The notes under the pieces: generated by a model | Told to the model about the DNA's origin: nothing | Databases searched by the model: none | Seen by the model: the letters and a program-made list of their open reading frames with translations, nothing else | In this document: positions 5,184 through 12,073 of the stretch, one piece after another | How positions within the stretch are numbered: position 1 is the first letter of the stretch | How the letters are laid out: the number at the start of each line of letters is the position of its first letter | Position numbers and translations under genes: made by a program | DNA from: an uncultured Eubacteriales bacterium | GTDB taxonomy: Bacteria > Bacillota > Clostridia > Peptostreptococcales > Anaerovoracaceae | Reading direction: 5' to 3' | Assembly: GCA_902803185.1 (NCBI GenBank) | Contig: CADCOV010000105.1 | Span: 1-14,450 of the forward strand | Length of the DNA: 14,450 nt

Positions 5184-6509
5184 CTATTCTCCGCTGACCG
5201 CGATGCCCTCGAAGGCGATGGACGGGCAGACCACGTGGTGGTAAGACCAATCCAGATTGCTTCCCACCTCGGTGACCGTCTTCATCAGCTCCAGGTAGTT
5301 GGCCGCCACGGTGATCAGGGTCACCGGGCGCTCCTTTTTGCCGTCTTTCACCAGGTAGCCCCCGCACTGCAGGGAGAAGTTGGTCGTCACCGGGTCCAGG
5401 CCCGCGTGGAGGCCCTGCAGGTCGGTGATGACGAGACCGTCGCCCATGGCTTCCTGCATCTCCTCCAGGGAGCGCTCTCCCGGCAGGATGCAGAAGTTCA
5501 TCGGGCTCACGGACACGGAGCCGGCAAAGCCGCCCCGGAAGCCGTTCCCGGTGCTCTCCGCCCCCATGGTGTCCGCGCTCTTGGTGCAGTGGAGCATGGT
5601 TTTGAAGACGCCCTCCTCCACCAGGGCCTTCCGCCGGGTCGGGCAGCCTTCGTCGTCGTAGTTGCGGATGCTGACCGCGCTGAGATCCCGCGGATCGTCC
5701 ACGATGGTGATCTTGTCCGACATGATCTTTTCGCCCAGCTTGTCCTTCAGCGGGGAGATCCCCTTGTAGATCATCTCGCCGCTGAACATGCCGGACAGGG
5801 CGGCGAACAGGTCGGTCATCGCGTCCTTCTCCAGGATGACCTTGTACCAGCCGCTCGGCACCGGGCTTCCGCCCAGCTTGTCCAGGGTCTTCTCACAGGC
5901 CCGGCGGACGAACCCGTCCAGATCCAGCGCTGCCAGATCCCGAACCACTTCGATCTCGTAGCCGTCCTTCACCTCGTCCTGATCCTTGACGGCGATGCCC
6001 AGGACCAGGTACTGCACGCCGCTCTCGTCCCGGACGTCCATACCGCAGGAGTTCACGATCTCCCGTGTCACGGCGCCCTCTTCCCAGCCGATGGTGGTCA
6101 CCTCGCTGACCCTTGGATCAAAGGCCAGCGCCTTCTGCTCCAGGATCCTCATGGTCTCTTTGATCTCCTCCATGGTCGGGGACTTCCAGGTCCGTTCGTC
6201 ACGGACCTCCTCCGTCTCCTCCGGCTGGCGGAGCCGCTCCTTCTCCTCGGCGCCGATGGCTTTGATCTCGTCCAGGAGCCGGTCCAGGGTCTCGTCCATC
6301 CGGCTGTCGTCCACGGACTCCATCGCCAGGTTGGCGGCTTTGCCGTCCACGATGCCCCGGATGGAGGTCCCCAAGGTCCTGGAGGACGTGACGTTCTCCA
6401 CGTCTCCCTCGTACCAGGAGACGCTGCGCCCGTTTTCCCTCAGCTGATAGATCTCGAAGGCCTCGATGCCCTTGGCCTTCGCCGCTTCGATCCATGCCTG
6501 CTTATTCAT
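5184..6509 (-). CDS. tldE: TldE/PmbA-type subunit of the TldD/TldE peptidase
   Basis: A 441-residue member of the TldD/PmbA family, lacking the HExxxH zinc motif, as expected of the TldE (PmbA) partner. TldD and TldE form a heterodimeric metalloprotease that threads and degrades unfolded peptides; known substrates include microcin B17 precursor and the antitoxin CcdA. Recognisable segments are ENVTSSRTLGTSIRG near residues 38-52, the GAESTGNGFRGGF segment around 320-332 and the TNFSLQCGGYLVKDGK region near 376-391. The start at 6509 overlaps the tldD stop by 8 nt (ATGAATAA), and GGGAGG lies 8 nt ahead, so translation is probably coupled. It is the last gene of the sufC-sufBD-tldD-tldE run. 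Family members are hard to split by sequence, but the missing zinc motif and gene order support the TldE call. Confidence 0.9.
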   Translation of the reverse strand: MNKQAWIEAAKAKGIEAFEIYQLRENGRSVSWYEGDVENVTSSRTLGTSIRGIVDGKAANLAMESVDDSRMDETLDRLLDEIKAIGAEEKERLRQPEETEEVRDERTWKSPTMEEIKETMRILEQKALAFDPRVSEVTTIGWEEGAVTREIVNSCGMDVRDESGVQYLVLGIAVKDQDEVKDGYEIEVVRDLAALDLDGFVRRACEKTLDKLGGSPVPSGWYKVILEKDAMTDLFAALSGMFSGEMIYKGISPLKDKLGEKIMSDKITIVDDPRDLSAVSIRNYDDEGCPTRRKALVEEGVFKTMLHCTKSADTMGAESTGNGFRGGFAGSVSVSPMNFCILPGERSLEEMQEAMGDGLVITDLQGLHAGLDPVTTNFSLQCGGYLVKDGKKERPVTLITVAANYLELMKTVTEVGSNLDWSYHHVVCPSIAFEGIAVSGE

Positions 6510-7890
6510 TGGCCGTACCTCCCACCGTGATCGACGTGACGCGGATCGCCGGCTGGCCCACGTCCGTCGGGATCGAACCGCTGACGGAGCCGCACATGCC
6601 CTGGCTCCTGGCCAGGTTGCCGCAGACCTTGTCGATGTTCATCAAAATATCTCTGCCGTTCCCGATCAGGGAGGCGCCCTTCACCGGGTAGGAGATCTTT
6701 CCGTTTTCGATCAGGTAGCCCTCCCGGACCGCGAAGTTGAACTCGCCGGTCATCGGGTTGACGGAGCCGCCGCCCATCTTCTTCGCGTAGAGACCCCGCT
6801 CGATGCCCTCAAAGAGGTCCTCGAAGGCGTCGTTCCCCGCGCAGATGAAGGTGTTGGACATCCGGGAGGTCGGCTCGAACCGGTAGGACTGGCGCCTGCC
6901 GCTGCCGGTGGACTCCATGCCCATCCGGCGGCCGTTCAGCCGGTCCACCATGTAGCTCTTGAGGATGCCGTTCTCGATCAGCACCCGCTTCTGCTGGAAG
7001 TTGCCCTCGTCGTCGATGTTCTGGCTGCCCCAGGCGTTCGGGATCGTGCCGTCGTCCACCGCCGTGACGCAAGGCGCCGCGATCTGCTGGCCCAGCTTGC
7101 CGGTGAAGACGCTGTGGCCCTTCGCCACGGAGGTCGCCTCCAGGGAGTGGCCGCAGGCCTCGTGGAAGATGACGCCGCCGAAGCCGTTGTCGATGATGAC
7201 CGGCATCTTGCCGGACGGGCAGTCCTTCGCGGACAGCATGACGACGGCGACCCTGGCCGCCTCCTCGCCGATGGATTCCGGCGTGGTCTCCTCCCAGAAC
7301 TCCAGGCCCTTGGAAGCGCCCGGCTGGTCGCCGCCGCTCTGGAAGTTGTCGCCCTCCTGGGCGAAGGCGTTGGCCATGATGCGGGTGCGGACCCGGGTGT
7401 CCCCGATAAGCCGCCCCTCGCTGTTGGAGATCTGCACCTCCTGCCGGACGTTCAGCATGGTGGCGTTGAACTTCACGATCCGCTCGTCCGCGGCGAAACC
7501 CGCGTCGTTCGCCCGCCTCAGCAAAGCCACCTTCTCCGTTAGCGGCGTCTCCTCGAACCGGATCTTCACCGGGTTGTTGTTCTCGTATTCGACGCGGGTC
7601 AAGGTGACGGCCGCGTCCTTCTCAGCCGTGCCGATGGCGCCCCGGAGGTCGTCGATGACCGGCAGGAGCTCCGCCTCTTCCCCGCTGTTCGCGTAGCCGT
7701 AGACCGACTTCAGGCCCTTGTACAGGCGGACGCCCACGCCGCTTCTCTCGATGCGGTTTACGTTCTCTGTTTTACCGTTAAGCATGTTGATCGTTTCGGA
7801 GATGCCGGTCTCTTCAAAGATCTCGGCAAAGTCCGCCTCCGACTGCATGCAGCGGCTCAGATATCCTTCTAATTGCTCTTTTGTCAGCAT
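6502..7890 (-). CDS. tldD: TldD zinc metalloprotease subunit
   Basis: A 462-residue protein with the TldD active site: VIFHEACGHSLE places the HExxxH motif at His243, Glu244 and His248, and the downstream GMCG supplies the likely third zinc ligand, Cys433. The glycine-rich C-terminal segments GGGSVNPMTGEF (373-384) and IPTDVGQP (440-447) are also typical. With TldE it forms the barrel-shaped protease that cleaves unfolded or RiPP-type peptides in the cytoplasm. GGGAG lies 6 nt ahead of the ATG; the gap from the sufBD stop is 12 nt. No peptide precursor or RiPP modification gene is visible in the window, so its substrate is unknown. Confidence 0.95.
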   Translation of the reverse strand: MLTKEQLEGYLSRCMQSEADFAEIFEETGISETINMLNGKTENVNRIERSGVGVRLYKGLKSVYGYANSGEEAELLPVIDDLRGAIGTAEKDAAVTLTRVEYENNNPVKIRFEETPLTEKVALLRRANDAGFAADERIVKFNATMLNVRQEVQISNSEGRLIGDTRVRTRIMANAFAQEGDNFQSGGDQPGASKGLEFWEETTPESIGEEAARVAVVMLSAKDCPSGKMPVIIDNGFGGVIFHEACGHSLEATSVAKGHSVFTGKLGQQIAAPCVTAVDDGTIPNAWGSQNIDDEGNFQQKRVLIENGILKSYMVDRLNGRRMGMESTGSGRRQSYRFEPTSRMSNTFICAGNDAFEDLFEGIERGLYAKKMGGGSVNPMTGEFNFAVREGYLIENGKISYPVKGASLIGNGRDILMNIDKVCGNLARSQGMCGSVSGSIPTDVGQPAIRVTSITVGGTANE

Positions 7891-7902
7891 TTCGTTCTCC
7901 CG

Positions 7903-8829
7903 TTATGCCTCGAGGAAGCCTTCGATGATGCGGGCTTCCGCTTCTTCTTCCGTCAGTCCCAGGGTCCTGAGCTTCAGGATCTGCTCGCCGGCCACCTTGC
8001 CGATCGCCGCCTCGTGGATCAAAGAGGCGTCCAGGTCCGCTGCCAGCAGCGCCGGCTCCGCGTTCACCCTGCCCTTGTCCACCAGGATCGCGTCGCATTC
8101 AGAGTGGCCCATGCAGCGGTTGTTCCCGACGATCTTGGAGTGATATTCCTGGTAGGAGGTGCCCTTCGCCACGGAACGGGAGATCAGGTTGACGCCGCTG
8201 TCCTCGCCGTTCAGCTCCACCGCGAAGTCCGTGGCGGCATACTGCTCGCCCTCCGTCAGGATGGATTCTTTGATCACGAGCTTGGCCCGGTCGCCCACCG
8301 TGCCGCTGGTCTTGCGGAGGGAGTGGTCCACGCCGCCGATCTGGGAGGTGTTCATCTCCAGGTAGGAGTCCGCCTCCAGGAAGACCTCCGTCACCGGGTC
8401 GATCTTCCGCTGGCCCACGCCCTCGCCGGTGCCGATGTGCTTCTCCTCGTAGACGACCTTGGAACCCTTGCCCAGGAAGAAGCGGTGGATGCCGCTGTGG
8501 GCCGCCTCCCCTTCGCCGTCGGTGTGCACGCCGCAGCCCGCGACGATGGTGACGTCCGCGTCCTCGCCGATGTGGAAGTCGTTATACACGACCTCACCGT
8601 AGCCGCCTCTGGAGATGCAGGCCGGGATGTAGCACTTCTCCCCTTTGGTGCCCGGATCCACATAGATGTCCAGGCCGCTGCCGCCCTCCTTCGGCTCGAT
8701 CTTGATGTGCTCCGTGGACTTGCGGCCCATGCAGCCGCCGTTGCCCCGGATGTTATATGCGCCGTCATACTCCTTGCCGTCGTAATCCGACACCAAAGAG
8801 AGCAGTTCTTCTAAAACCTTGTCGTTCAT
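7903..8829 (-). CDS. SufB/SufD family Fe-S scaffold protein (SufBD)
   Basis: A 308-residue SufBD-family protein, shorter than classical SufB (about 490) and SufD (about 420). The beta-helix core and C-terminal family block are clear: GHSECDAILVD, then LIHEAAIGKVAGEQ, then a LGLTEEEAEARIIEGF ending. The region matching the scaffold Cys of E. coli SufB (GSQCGAHTFPY) reads DKGRVNAEPAL, without Cys, by my hand alignment. The N-terminal part has CMGRK and several further cysteines. The longer in-frame reading to 9075 overlaps sufC and is a shadow; the ATG at 8829 has AAAGGAG 8 nt ahead and overlaps the sufC stop by 4 nt (ATGA). With SufC it resembles the two-gene minimal Suf/SMS arrangement; no sufS, sufU or second scaffold gene is nearby. 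Confidence 0.87.
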   Translation of the reverse strand: MNDKVLEELLSLVSDYDGKEYDGAYNIRGNGGCMGRKSTEHIKIEPKEGGSGLDIYVDPGTKGEKCYIPACISRGGYGEVVYNDFHIGEDADVTIVAGCGVHTDGEGEAAHSGIHRFFLGKGSKVVYEEKHIGTGEGVGQRKIDPVTEVFLEADSYLEMNTSQIGGVDHSLRKTSGTVGDRAKLVIKESILTEGEQYAATDFAVELNGEDSGVNLISRSVAKGTSYQEYHSKIVGNNRCMGHSECDAILVDKGRVNAEPALLAADLDASLIHEAAIGKVAGEQILKLRTLGLTEEEAEARIIEGFLEA

Positions 8830-9575
8830 TTCAAGAGCTCCTTTCCGAGATCCATGCAGAAGTCCTTGCCCGCCGGGCAGCTGGTCTTCTCGCCGGCCAT
8901 CAGCTGCGGCAGGATCTCCTCCCGCGGTCCCGCGATCCGGACACGGCCGTCGGCGATGACGACGATCTCGTCCGCGATCTCCAGGAGCCTCTCCTGGTGG
9001 GAAATGACCATCAGCATCTTGTCGCTCTGCTGCTTGAGGGTCTCGAAGGTCTGGACCAGGCCCTGGAAGCTCCACAGGTCGATGCCGGCCTCCGGCTCGT
9101 CGAAGATCAAAAGCTTCGCGTCCTTGCGGGCCAGCACGGTGGCGATCTCGATCCTCTTGATCTCGCCGCCGGACAGAGAGGTATCGATCTCCCTGTCGAT
9201 ATAGTCGTCGGTGCAGACGCCCACGGCGTCCATCACCCGGTAGATCTCCTCATCCGTGATCTCGCCGCCCGCGGCCAGCGTCAGCATGTCCCGGACGGTG
9301 ATGCCCTTGAACCGGACCGGCTGCTGGAAGGCATAGGCCACGCCCGCCTTCGCCCGCTCCGTGATGTCGAGAGACGTGAGGTCCAGATCGTCCATCCGGA
9401 TCTCGCCGGCGGTGGTCGGCTTCACGCCGGAGATGACCTTGGCCAGCGACGTCTTGCCGCCGCCGTTCGGGCCGGTGACGATGGTCAGCTTCCCGTTGCC
9501 GACCTCCATATCGATGCCCTTCAGGATCTCGGCGCCATCCTCCGCGGTCCACTTCAGGCCTTTCAAACTCAGCAT
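8826..9575 (-). CDS. sufC: SufC-type ABC ATPase
   Basis: A 249-residue soluble ABC ATPase that powers the SufBD scaffold in Fe-S cluster assembly. Walker A is GPNGGGKT (residues 35-42), the Q-loop is in YAFQQPVRF, the signature is LSGGE (134-138), Walker B is LLIFDEPEAGID (155-166) and the switch His is in ISHQE (His193). A TTG 12 nt upstream is in frame but is part of TTGGAGG, the ribosome binding site for the ATG at 9575; this start also gives the usual SufC length. First gene of the four-gene unit, with an extended -10 promoter at 9618-9626. The 4-nt overlap with sufBD suggests stoichiometric co-translation. Confidence 0.93.
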   Translation of the reverse strand: MLSLKGLKWTAEDGAEILKGIDMEVGNGKLTIVTGPNGGGKTSLAKVISGVKPTTAGEIRMDDLDLTSLDITERAKAGVAYAFQQPVRFKGITVRDMLTLAAGGEITDEEIYRVMDAVGVCTDDYIDREIDTSLSGGEIKRIEIATVLARKDAKLLIFDEPEAGIDLWSFQGLVQTFETLKQQSDKMLMVISHQERLLEIADEIVVIADGRVRIAGPREEILPQLMAGEKTSCPAGKDFCMDLGKELLK

Positions 9576-9617
9576 AATATCCTCCAATGATAACTCTGTA
9601 TTTTGACTATCTTATTT

Positions 9618-9626
9618 ATTGTACCA
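9618..9626 (-). promoter_or_regulatory. Extended -10 promoter for the sufC-sufBD-tldD-tldE unit
   Basis: On the minus strand TGGTACAAT (box TACAAT at 9618-9623) lies 42 nt ahead of the sufC ATG, within TGTGGTACAAT, closely matching the YwqG-family gene promoter. No convincing -35 is present. No terminator separates it from the phosphoesterase gene upstream, so read-through is possible. Confidence 0.58.
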
Positions 9627-9665
9627 CAAACCCGCAGGCTGAACCGTTCTTTTTTCGGTACTTCC

Positions 9666-10412
9666 CTAGTCCAGCAGCTTCAGCGGCCGCCACCTGAGGC
9701 AGTCGCCGGAGACCAGGGAGTAGCGGATCCCCCGCTTCTTTCCCCGGATGCTGTCGTGGAACCGCCGCTCCCCATGGCAGTGGCCGTAGACCACCTGCTC
9801 CGCCCCGTAGCGCTCCGCCATCTTCGTGAAGGCGCTGTTCCGCTCGAGGACGCTGGTCGGCGGATAGTGGAGGAACATGATGAACTTCCGGTAGCCGGCC
9901 TCCCAGGCCGCATCAAAGGAAGCCTCCAGCCGCTCAGTCTCCCGCTCCACCAGCTTCGCCGCGTGGGCCTCCTCCGCCTCGTCCCAGTCCACGATCCGGC
10001 CGGCGCCGTCGATCCAGAAGGGTCCCTCGAAGGTGTAGCCCTTGGTCCCCACCAAAGCGTAATCCCCGTAGGTGTAGAAATTGTTCTGAAGAAAGAAGAG
10101 ACGATCCCGGTAGAGATCGTTCAGCTTCTCCGTCTTTTTCGCGTCCCAGAACATGTCGTGGTTGCCCCGGAGCAGGATCTTCCGCCCCGGCAGCGCATCG
10201 ATATAGGCGAGGTCCTCCTCGCATTCCGCCAGGTTCCTGCCCCAGCTGTGGTCTCCCACCAGCACCAGGGTGTCCTCCTCCGTGAGCATGGCCTCGCAGT
10301 TCTCCCTGAAGATCCGCTCGTGATCCCGCCACACCTTCTCCGTCAGCTGGTCCCTCGCCTTGAGTTCAGACTGGAAGTGGAGGTGCAGATCTCCGATGGC
10401 ATACAGACTCAT
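9666..10412 (-). CDS. Calcineurin-like metallophosphoesterase (COG1768 type)
   Basis: A 248-residue cytoplasmic phosphohydrolase with all metallophosphoesterase motifs in order: GDLHLH (Asp8, His10), VGDHSWG (Asp54), RGNHDMFW (Asn84, His85), LHYPP (His182) and GHCHGERR (His211, His213). The GDHSWG and FLHYPP forms match the uncharacterised COG1768 group, whose substrate is unknown. The ATG at 10412 has AAAGGAA just ahead and opens with the motif-bearing strand MSLYAIGDLH; the longer in-frame reading to 10490 runs back into the mazG-like gene. It is the third gene of a run with the MazG-like and glutaredoxin-like genes (41-nt gap), driven from the promoter at 11104-11132. Confidence 0.9.
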   Translation of the reverse strand: MSLYAIGDLHLHFQSELKARDQLTEKVWRDHERIFRENCEAMLTEEDTLVLVGDHSWGRNLAECEEDLAYIDALPGRKILLRGNHDMFWDAKKTEKLNDLYRDRLFFLQNNFYTYGDYALVGTKGYTFEGPFWIDGAGRIVDWDEAEEAHAAKLVERETERLEASFDAAWEAGYRKFIMFLHYPPTSVLERNSAFTKMAERYGAEQVVYGHCHGERRFHDSIRGKKRGIRYSLVSGDCLRWRPLKLLD

Positions 10413-10453
10413 TTCGTTCCTTTCTCCGCCAAGGCCCTTCCGACCATCAAAAC

Positions 10454-10777
10454 CTACAGCTTGTCGTACTTGGTCGCCTTTCCCTTGCACTTCTCCACCG
10501 GATACTTGGCAGCGTTTTTCTCGAGCTTCTCCAGGACGCAGGCCTTGAGGTCCAGGTCCAGCTTGTCCGCCAGGCCGATGCAGTAGTTCACCACGTCCGC
10601 CAGCTCCTCCTTCACCGCCTCAAGGTCGTAGTCCGGGCTCCACTGGAAGCATTCCAGCAGCTCCCCCGCCTCGATGGCGATGGATTTCGCCAGGTTCTCC
10701 GGCGTGTGGAACTGATCCCAGTCCCGCTCGTCGGTGAAGGCCCGGATCCTGTCTCTCAGTTCGATCAGATCTGACAT
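10454..10777 (-). CDS. MazG-like nucleotide pyrophosphohydrolase
   Basis: A 107-residue single-domain member of the all-alpha NTP pyrophosphatase superfamily (MazG/RS21-C6 type). The Mg-binding signature ExxE...ExxD is visible as EAGE (Glu36, Glu39) and EELAD (Glu58, Asp61), preceded by the FHTPENLAKSIAIE helix. Such proteins hydrolyse non-canonical or excess (d)NTPs to monophosphates as housecleaning enzymes; the small size and FQWSP segment recall the dCTPase/RS21-C6 branch, but the nucleotide is not certain. The start at 10777 has GGGGAGG 4 nt ahead; an upstream in-frame ATG at 10816 overlaps the previous gene and is less likely. It follows the glutaredoxin-like gene by 13 nt. Confidence 0.9.
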   Translation of the reverse strand: MSDLIELRDRIRAFTDERDWDQFHTPENLAKSIAIEAGELLECFQWSPDYDLEAVKEELADVVNYCIGLADKLDLDLKACVLEKLEKNAAKYPVEKCKGKATKYDKL

Positions 10778-10790
10778 GTCTCCTCCCCAT

Positions 10791-11069
10791 TCACGCCTCT
10801 TTGGCGCATTCCTCAAAGATCGCCCGCAGCGCGTTTTTGATGTCCTCGTAGCGGTTGCTCGGATGGGCCTCGAACAGCTTGCGCTTCCCCTCGAAGAAGG
10901 TCGGCACGTAATAGTAGTCGTAGAGGTCCGCGACGTCCTTGCGGTCCTCCTCCTCGATCCGCTCGATCTCGATGGCGGCGAACCGCGGCTCCTCCGCCTT
11001 CAGTTCCCCGATGGCCCGGTCCGCATAGACGCAGTACGGGCAGCCCCTCAGGTAAAAATATCTCAGCAT
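10791..11069 (-). CDS. Glutaredoxin-like thioredoxin-fold protein
   Basis: A 92-residue protein with the redox motif GCPYC (Cys10, Cys13) after a first beta strand, and a cis-proline YVPTFF (Pro56) before the second sheet, the layout of glutaredoxin-like thiol-disulfide proteins. It may reduce disulfides or mixed disulfides in the cytoplasm; its electron donor and targets are unknown. AAAGGAGG lies 5 nt ahead of the ATG at 11069; the longer in-frame reading to 11132 would start at the -35 region. It is the first gene of the glutaredoxin-like/MazG-like/phosphoesterase unit, with a good sigma-A promoter 35 nt upstream. Confidence 0.86.
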   Translation of the reverse strand: MLRYFYLRGCPYCVYADRAIGELKAEEPRFAAIEIERIEEEDRKDVADLYDYYYVPTFFEGKRKLFEAHPSNRYEDIKNALRAIFEECAKEA

Positions 11070-11103
11070 ATCGGCCTCCTTTCCGCCGTCTTTCCTGCCT
11101 TTG

Positions 11104-11132
11104 ATTGTAGCACATCCCCGCACGGATGCCAA
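11104..11132 (-). promoter_or_regulatory. Sigma-A promoter for the glutaredoxin-like operon
   Basis: On the minus strand TTGGCA (11127-11132) and TACAAT (11104-11109) are separated by 17 nt; the -10 is also extended (TGCTACAAT). Its -35 stands 7 bp from the -35 of the divergent promoter at 11140-11168. Confidence 0.8.
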
Positions 11133-11139
11133 ACTGCGA

Positions 11140-11168
11140 TTGCGGGAAGCGCTTTACTGTGGTAATAT
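11140..11168 (+). promoter_or_regulatory. Sigma-A promoter for the racemase-like gene
   Basis: TTGCGG (11140-11145) and TAATAT (11163-11168) are 17 nt apart, and the -10 is extended (TGGTAATAT). It is back to back with the glutaredoxin operon promoter. Confidence 0.62.
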
Positions 11169-11192
11169 GGTAAAAAACCATTGGAGATCCTG

Positions 11193-11981
11193 ATGAAACA
11201 GACCCTGCGCATCACCCCGGCAGACCCCGCCGGCAACAAAACACTGCTGATCGAGGGGGACGTTCCCCCTGAAAGATACGCCTCCCTGGCCGCAGAGCTC
11301 CTGGCCCGCCCGGACTGCGACGCGGAGCAGGCCGGCTACATCCTGCCCTCCGGCCGCCTCCACATGTCCGGCGGCGAATTCTGCGGCAACGCCTGCCGGG
11401 CCTACGGCCTCCTGCTGGCGCAGCGGCAGGGTCTTTCTGCCGGCGACCTCATGATCGAGATCTCCGGCGCATCCGCCCCGGTCCGCGTGAGCGTAGACCC
11501 CGAGACCGGGACCGCCTTCGCTGACATGCCCCTCCCCGAAGCCCTGGGCGTGTACCTGCTGCCTCAGCCGTACGGGATGCGTCCGATCGTGGAATTCGAG
11601 GGGATCTGGCACATCATCATGGCCAGCGGCGCCTTCTCTGAGGAGAGTTTCCCCGAGATCCGGGACGCGGTCTACAGCAGAGTCCGGCCGGAGGCCCTGG
11701 GCGTCATGTACCTCGCCAAAGGGCATCGTTCGATGGTTCCGATGGTCTACGTGGACGGTCCGGGAACCGTGTACCGGGAGAGCAGCTGCGGCAGCGGCAC
11801 GGCAGCGGTGGCCGCCTGGATGGCGGATTGCACCGGCGAAGACATCTCTCTCACGATGGCGCAGCCCGGCGGCACCCTGACCGCGGAGGCGACCCTTGGT
11901 GCAGACGGCCGCCTCGCTCGCATCCGGATCGGCGGTCTGGTCACCCTGGGCGAGACCTTCGACCTGGAGGCCGAGATATGA
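11193..11981 (+). CDS. DapF-fold amino-acid racemase/epimerase, CntK (histidine racemase)-like
   Basis: A 262-residue member of the PLP-independent epimerase fold. The two catalytic cysteines are visible in EFCGNA (Cys64) and ESSCGSGTAA (Cys199). The surrounding forms MSGGEFCGNA and CGSGTA, then QPGG, match staphylococcal CntK, which makes D-histidine for staphylopine, better than diaminopimelate epimerase, whose NADGSE and CGNGIRC blocks are absent. A free-standing amino-acid racemase is the likeliest role; the substrate is not fixed and no cntL or cntM partner is in view. Start choice: a TTG at 11181 is in frame but forms TTGGAG, the ribosome binding site of the ATG at 11193. It has its own promoter and a modest terminator. 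The next gene is a diaminopropionate ammonia-lyase, separately transcribed. Confidence 0.75.
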   Translation: MKQTLRITPADPAGNKTLLIEGDVPPERYASLAAELLARPDCDAEQAGYILPSGRLHMSGGEFCGNACRAYGLLLAQRQGLSAGDLMIEISGASAPVRVSVDPETGTAFADMPLPEALGVYLLPQPYGMRPIVEFEGIWHIIMASGAFSEESFPEIRDAVYSRVRPEALGVMYLAKGHRSMVPMVYVDGPGTVYRESSCGSGTAAVAAWMADCTGEDISLTMAQPGGTLTAEATLGADGRLARIRIGGLVTLGETFDLEAEI

Positions 11982-11989
11982 GCAAAACG

Positions 11990-12012
11990 AAGGAGGCGCC
12001 TGTCTCCTTTTT
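11990..12012 (+). terminator. Modest Rho-independent terminator after the racemase-like gene
   Basis: AAGGAG pairs with CTCCTT around an 8-nt loop, and the stem runs into TTTTT (12008-12012). An outer GCAAA/TTTGC pairing could lengthen it across a bulge. It starts 8 nt after the stop codon. Confidence 0.6.
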
Positions 12013-12019
12013 GCTTTGA

Positions 12020-12048
12020 TTGACCCTGCCCGCAGGCGATAGTACAAT
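12020..12048 (+). promoter_or_regulatory. Sigma-A promoter for diaminopropionate ammonia-lyase
   Basis: TTGACC (12020-12025) and TACAAT (12043-12048) are 17 nt apart. The start codon is 25 nt beyond the -10, giving a short leader that carries AGGGGG. Confidence 0.82.
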
Positions 12049-12073
12049 GGAGGCAGAATAAGGGGGTGCGTGA

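Noticed and set aside
3544..5367. Long minus-strand open frame of 607 codons opposite the DUF1015 gene
   Set aside because: It is antisense to a clear family gene, crosses a strong terminator and the repeat array, and has no recognisable domain; long antisense frames are expected in GC-rich DNA.
9640..9660. ACCG...CGGT hairpin between the phosphoesterase gene and sufC
   Set aside because: The stem is 4 bp with a T-rich loop rather than a T tail, so it does not qualify as a terminator on either strand.
11193..11981. Annotation as diaminopimelate epimerase (dapF)
   Set aside because: The fold and both cysteines fit, but the DapF substrate-binding blocks are missing and the motifs match CntK-type racemases better.
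11978..12019. 13-codon frame overlapping the racemase stop (ATGA)
   Set aside because: It coincides with the terminator stem and has no independent ribosome binding site; the open frame is likely chance.
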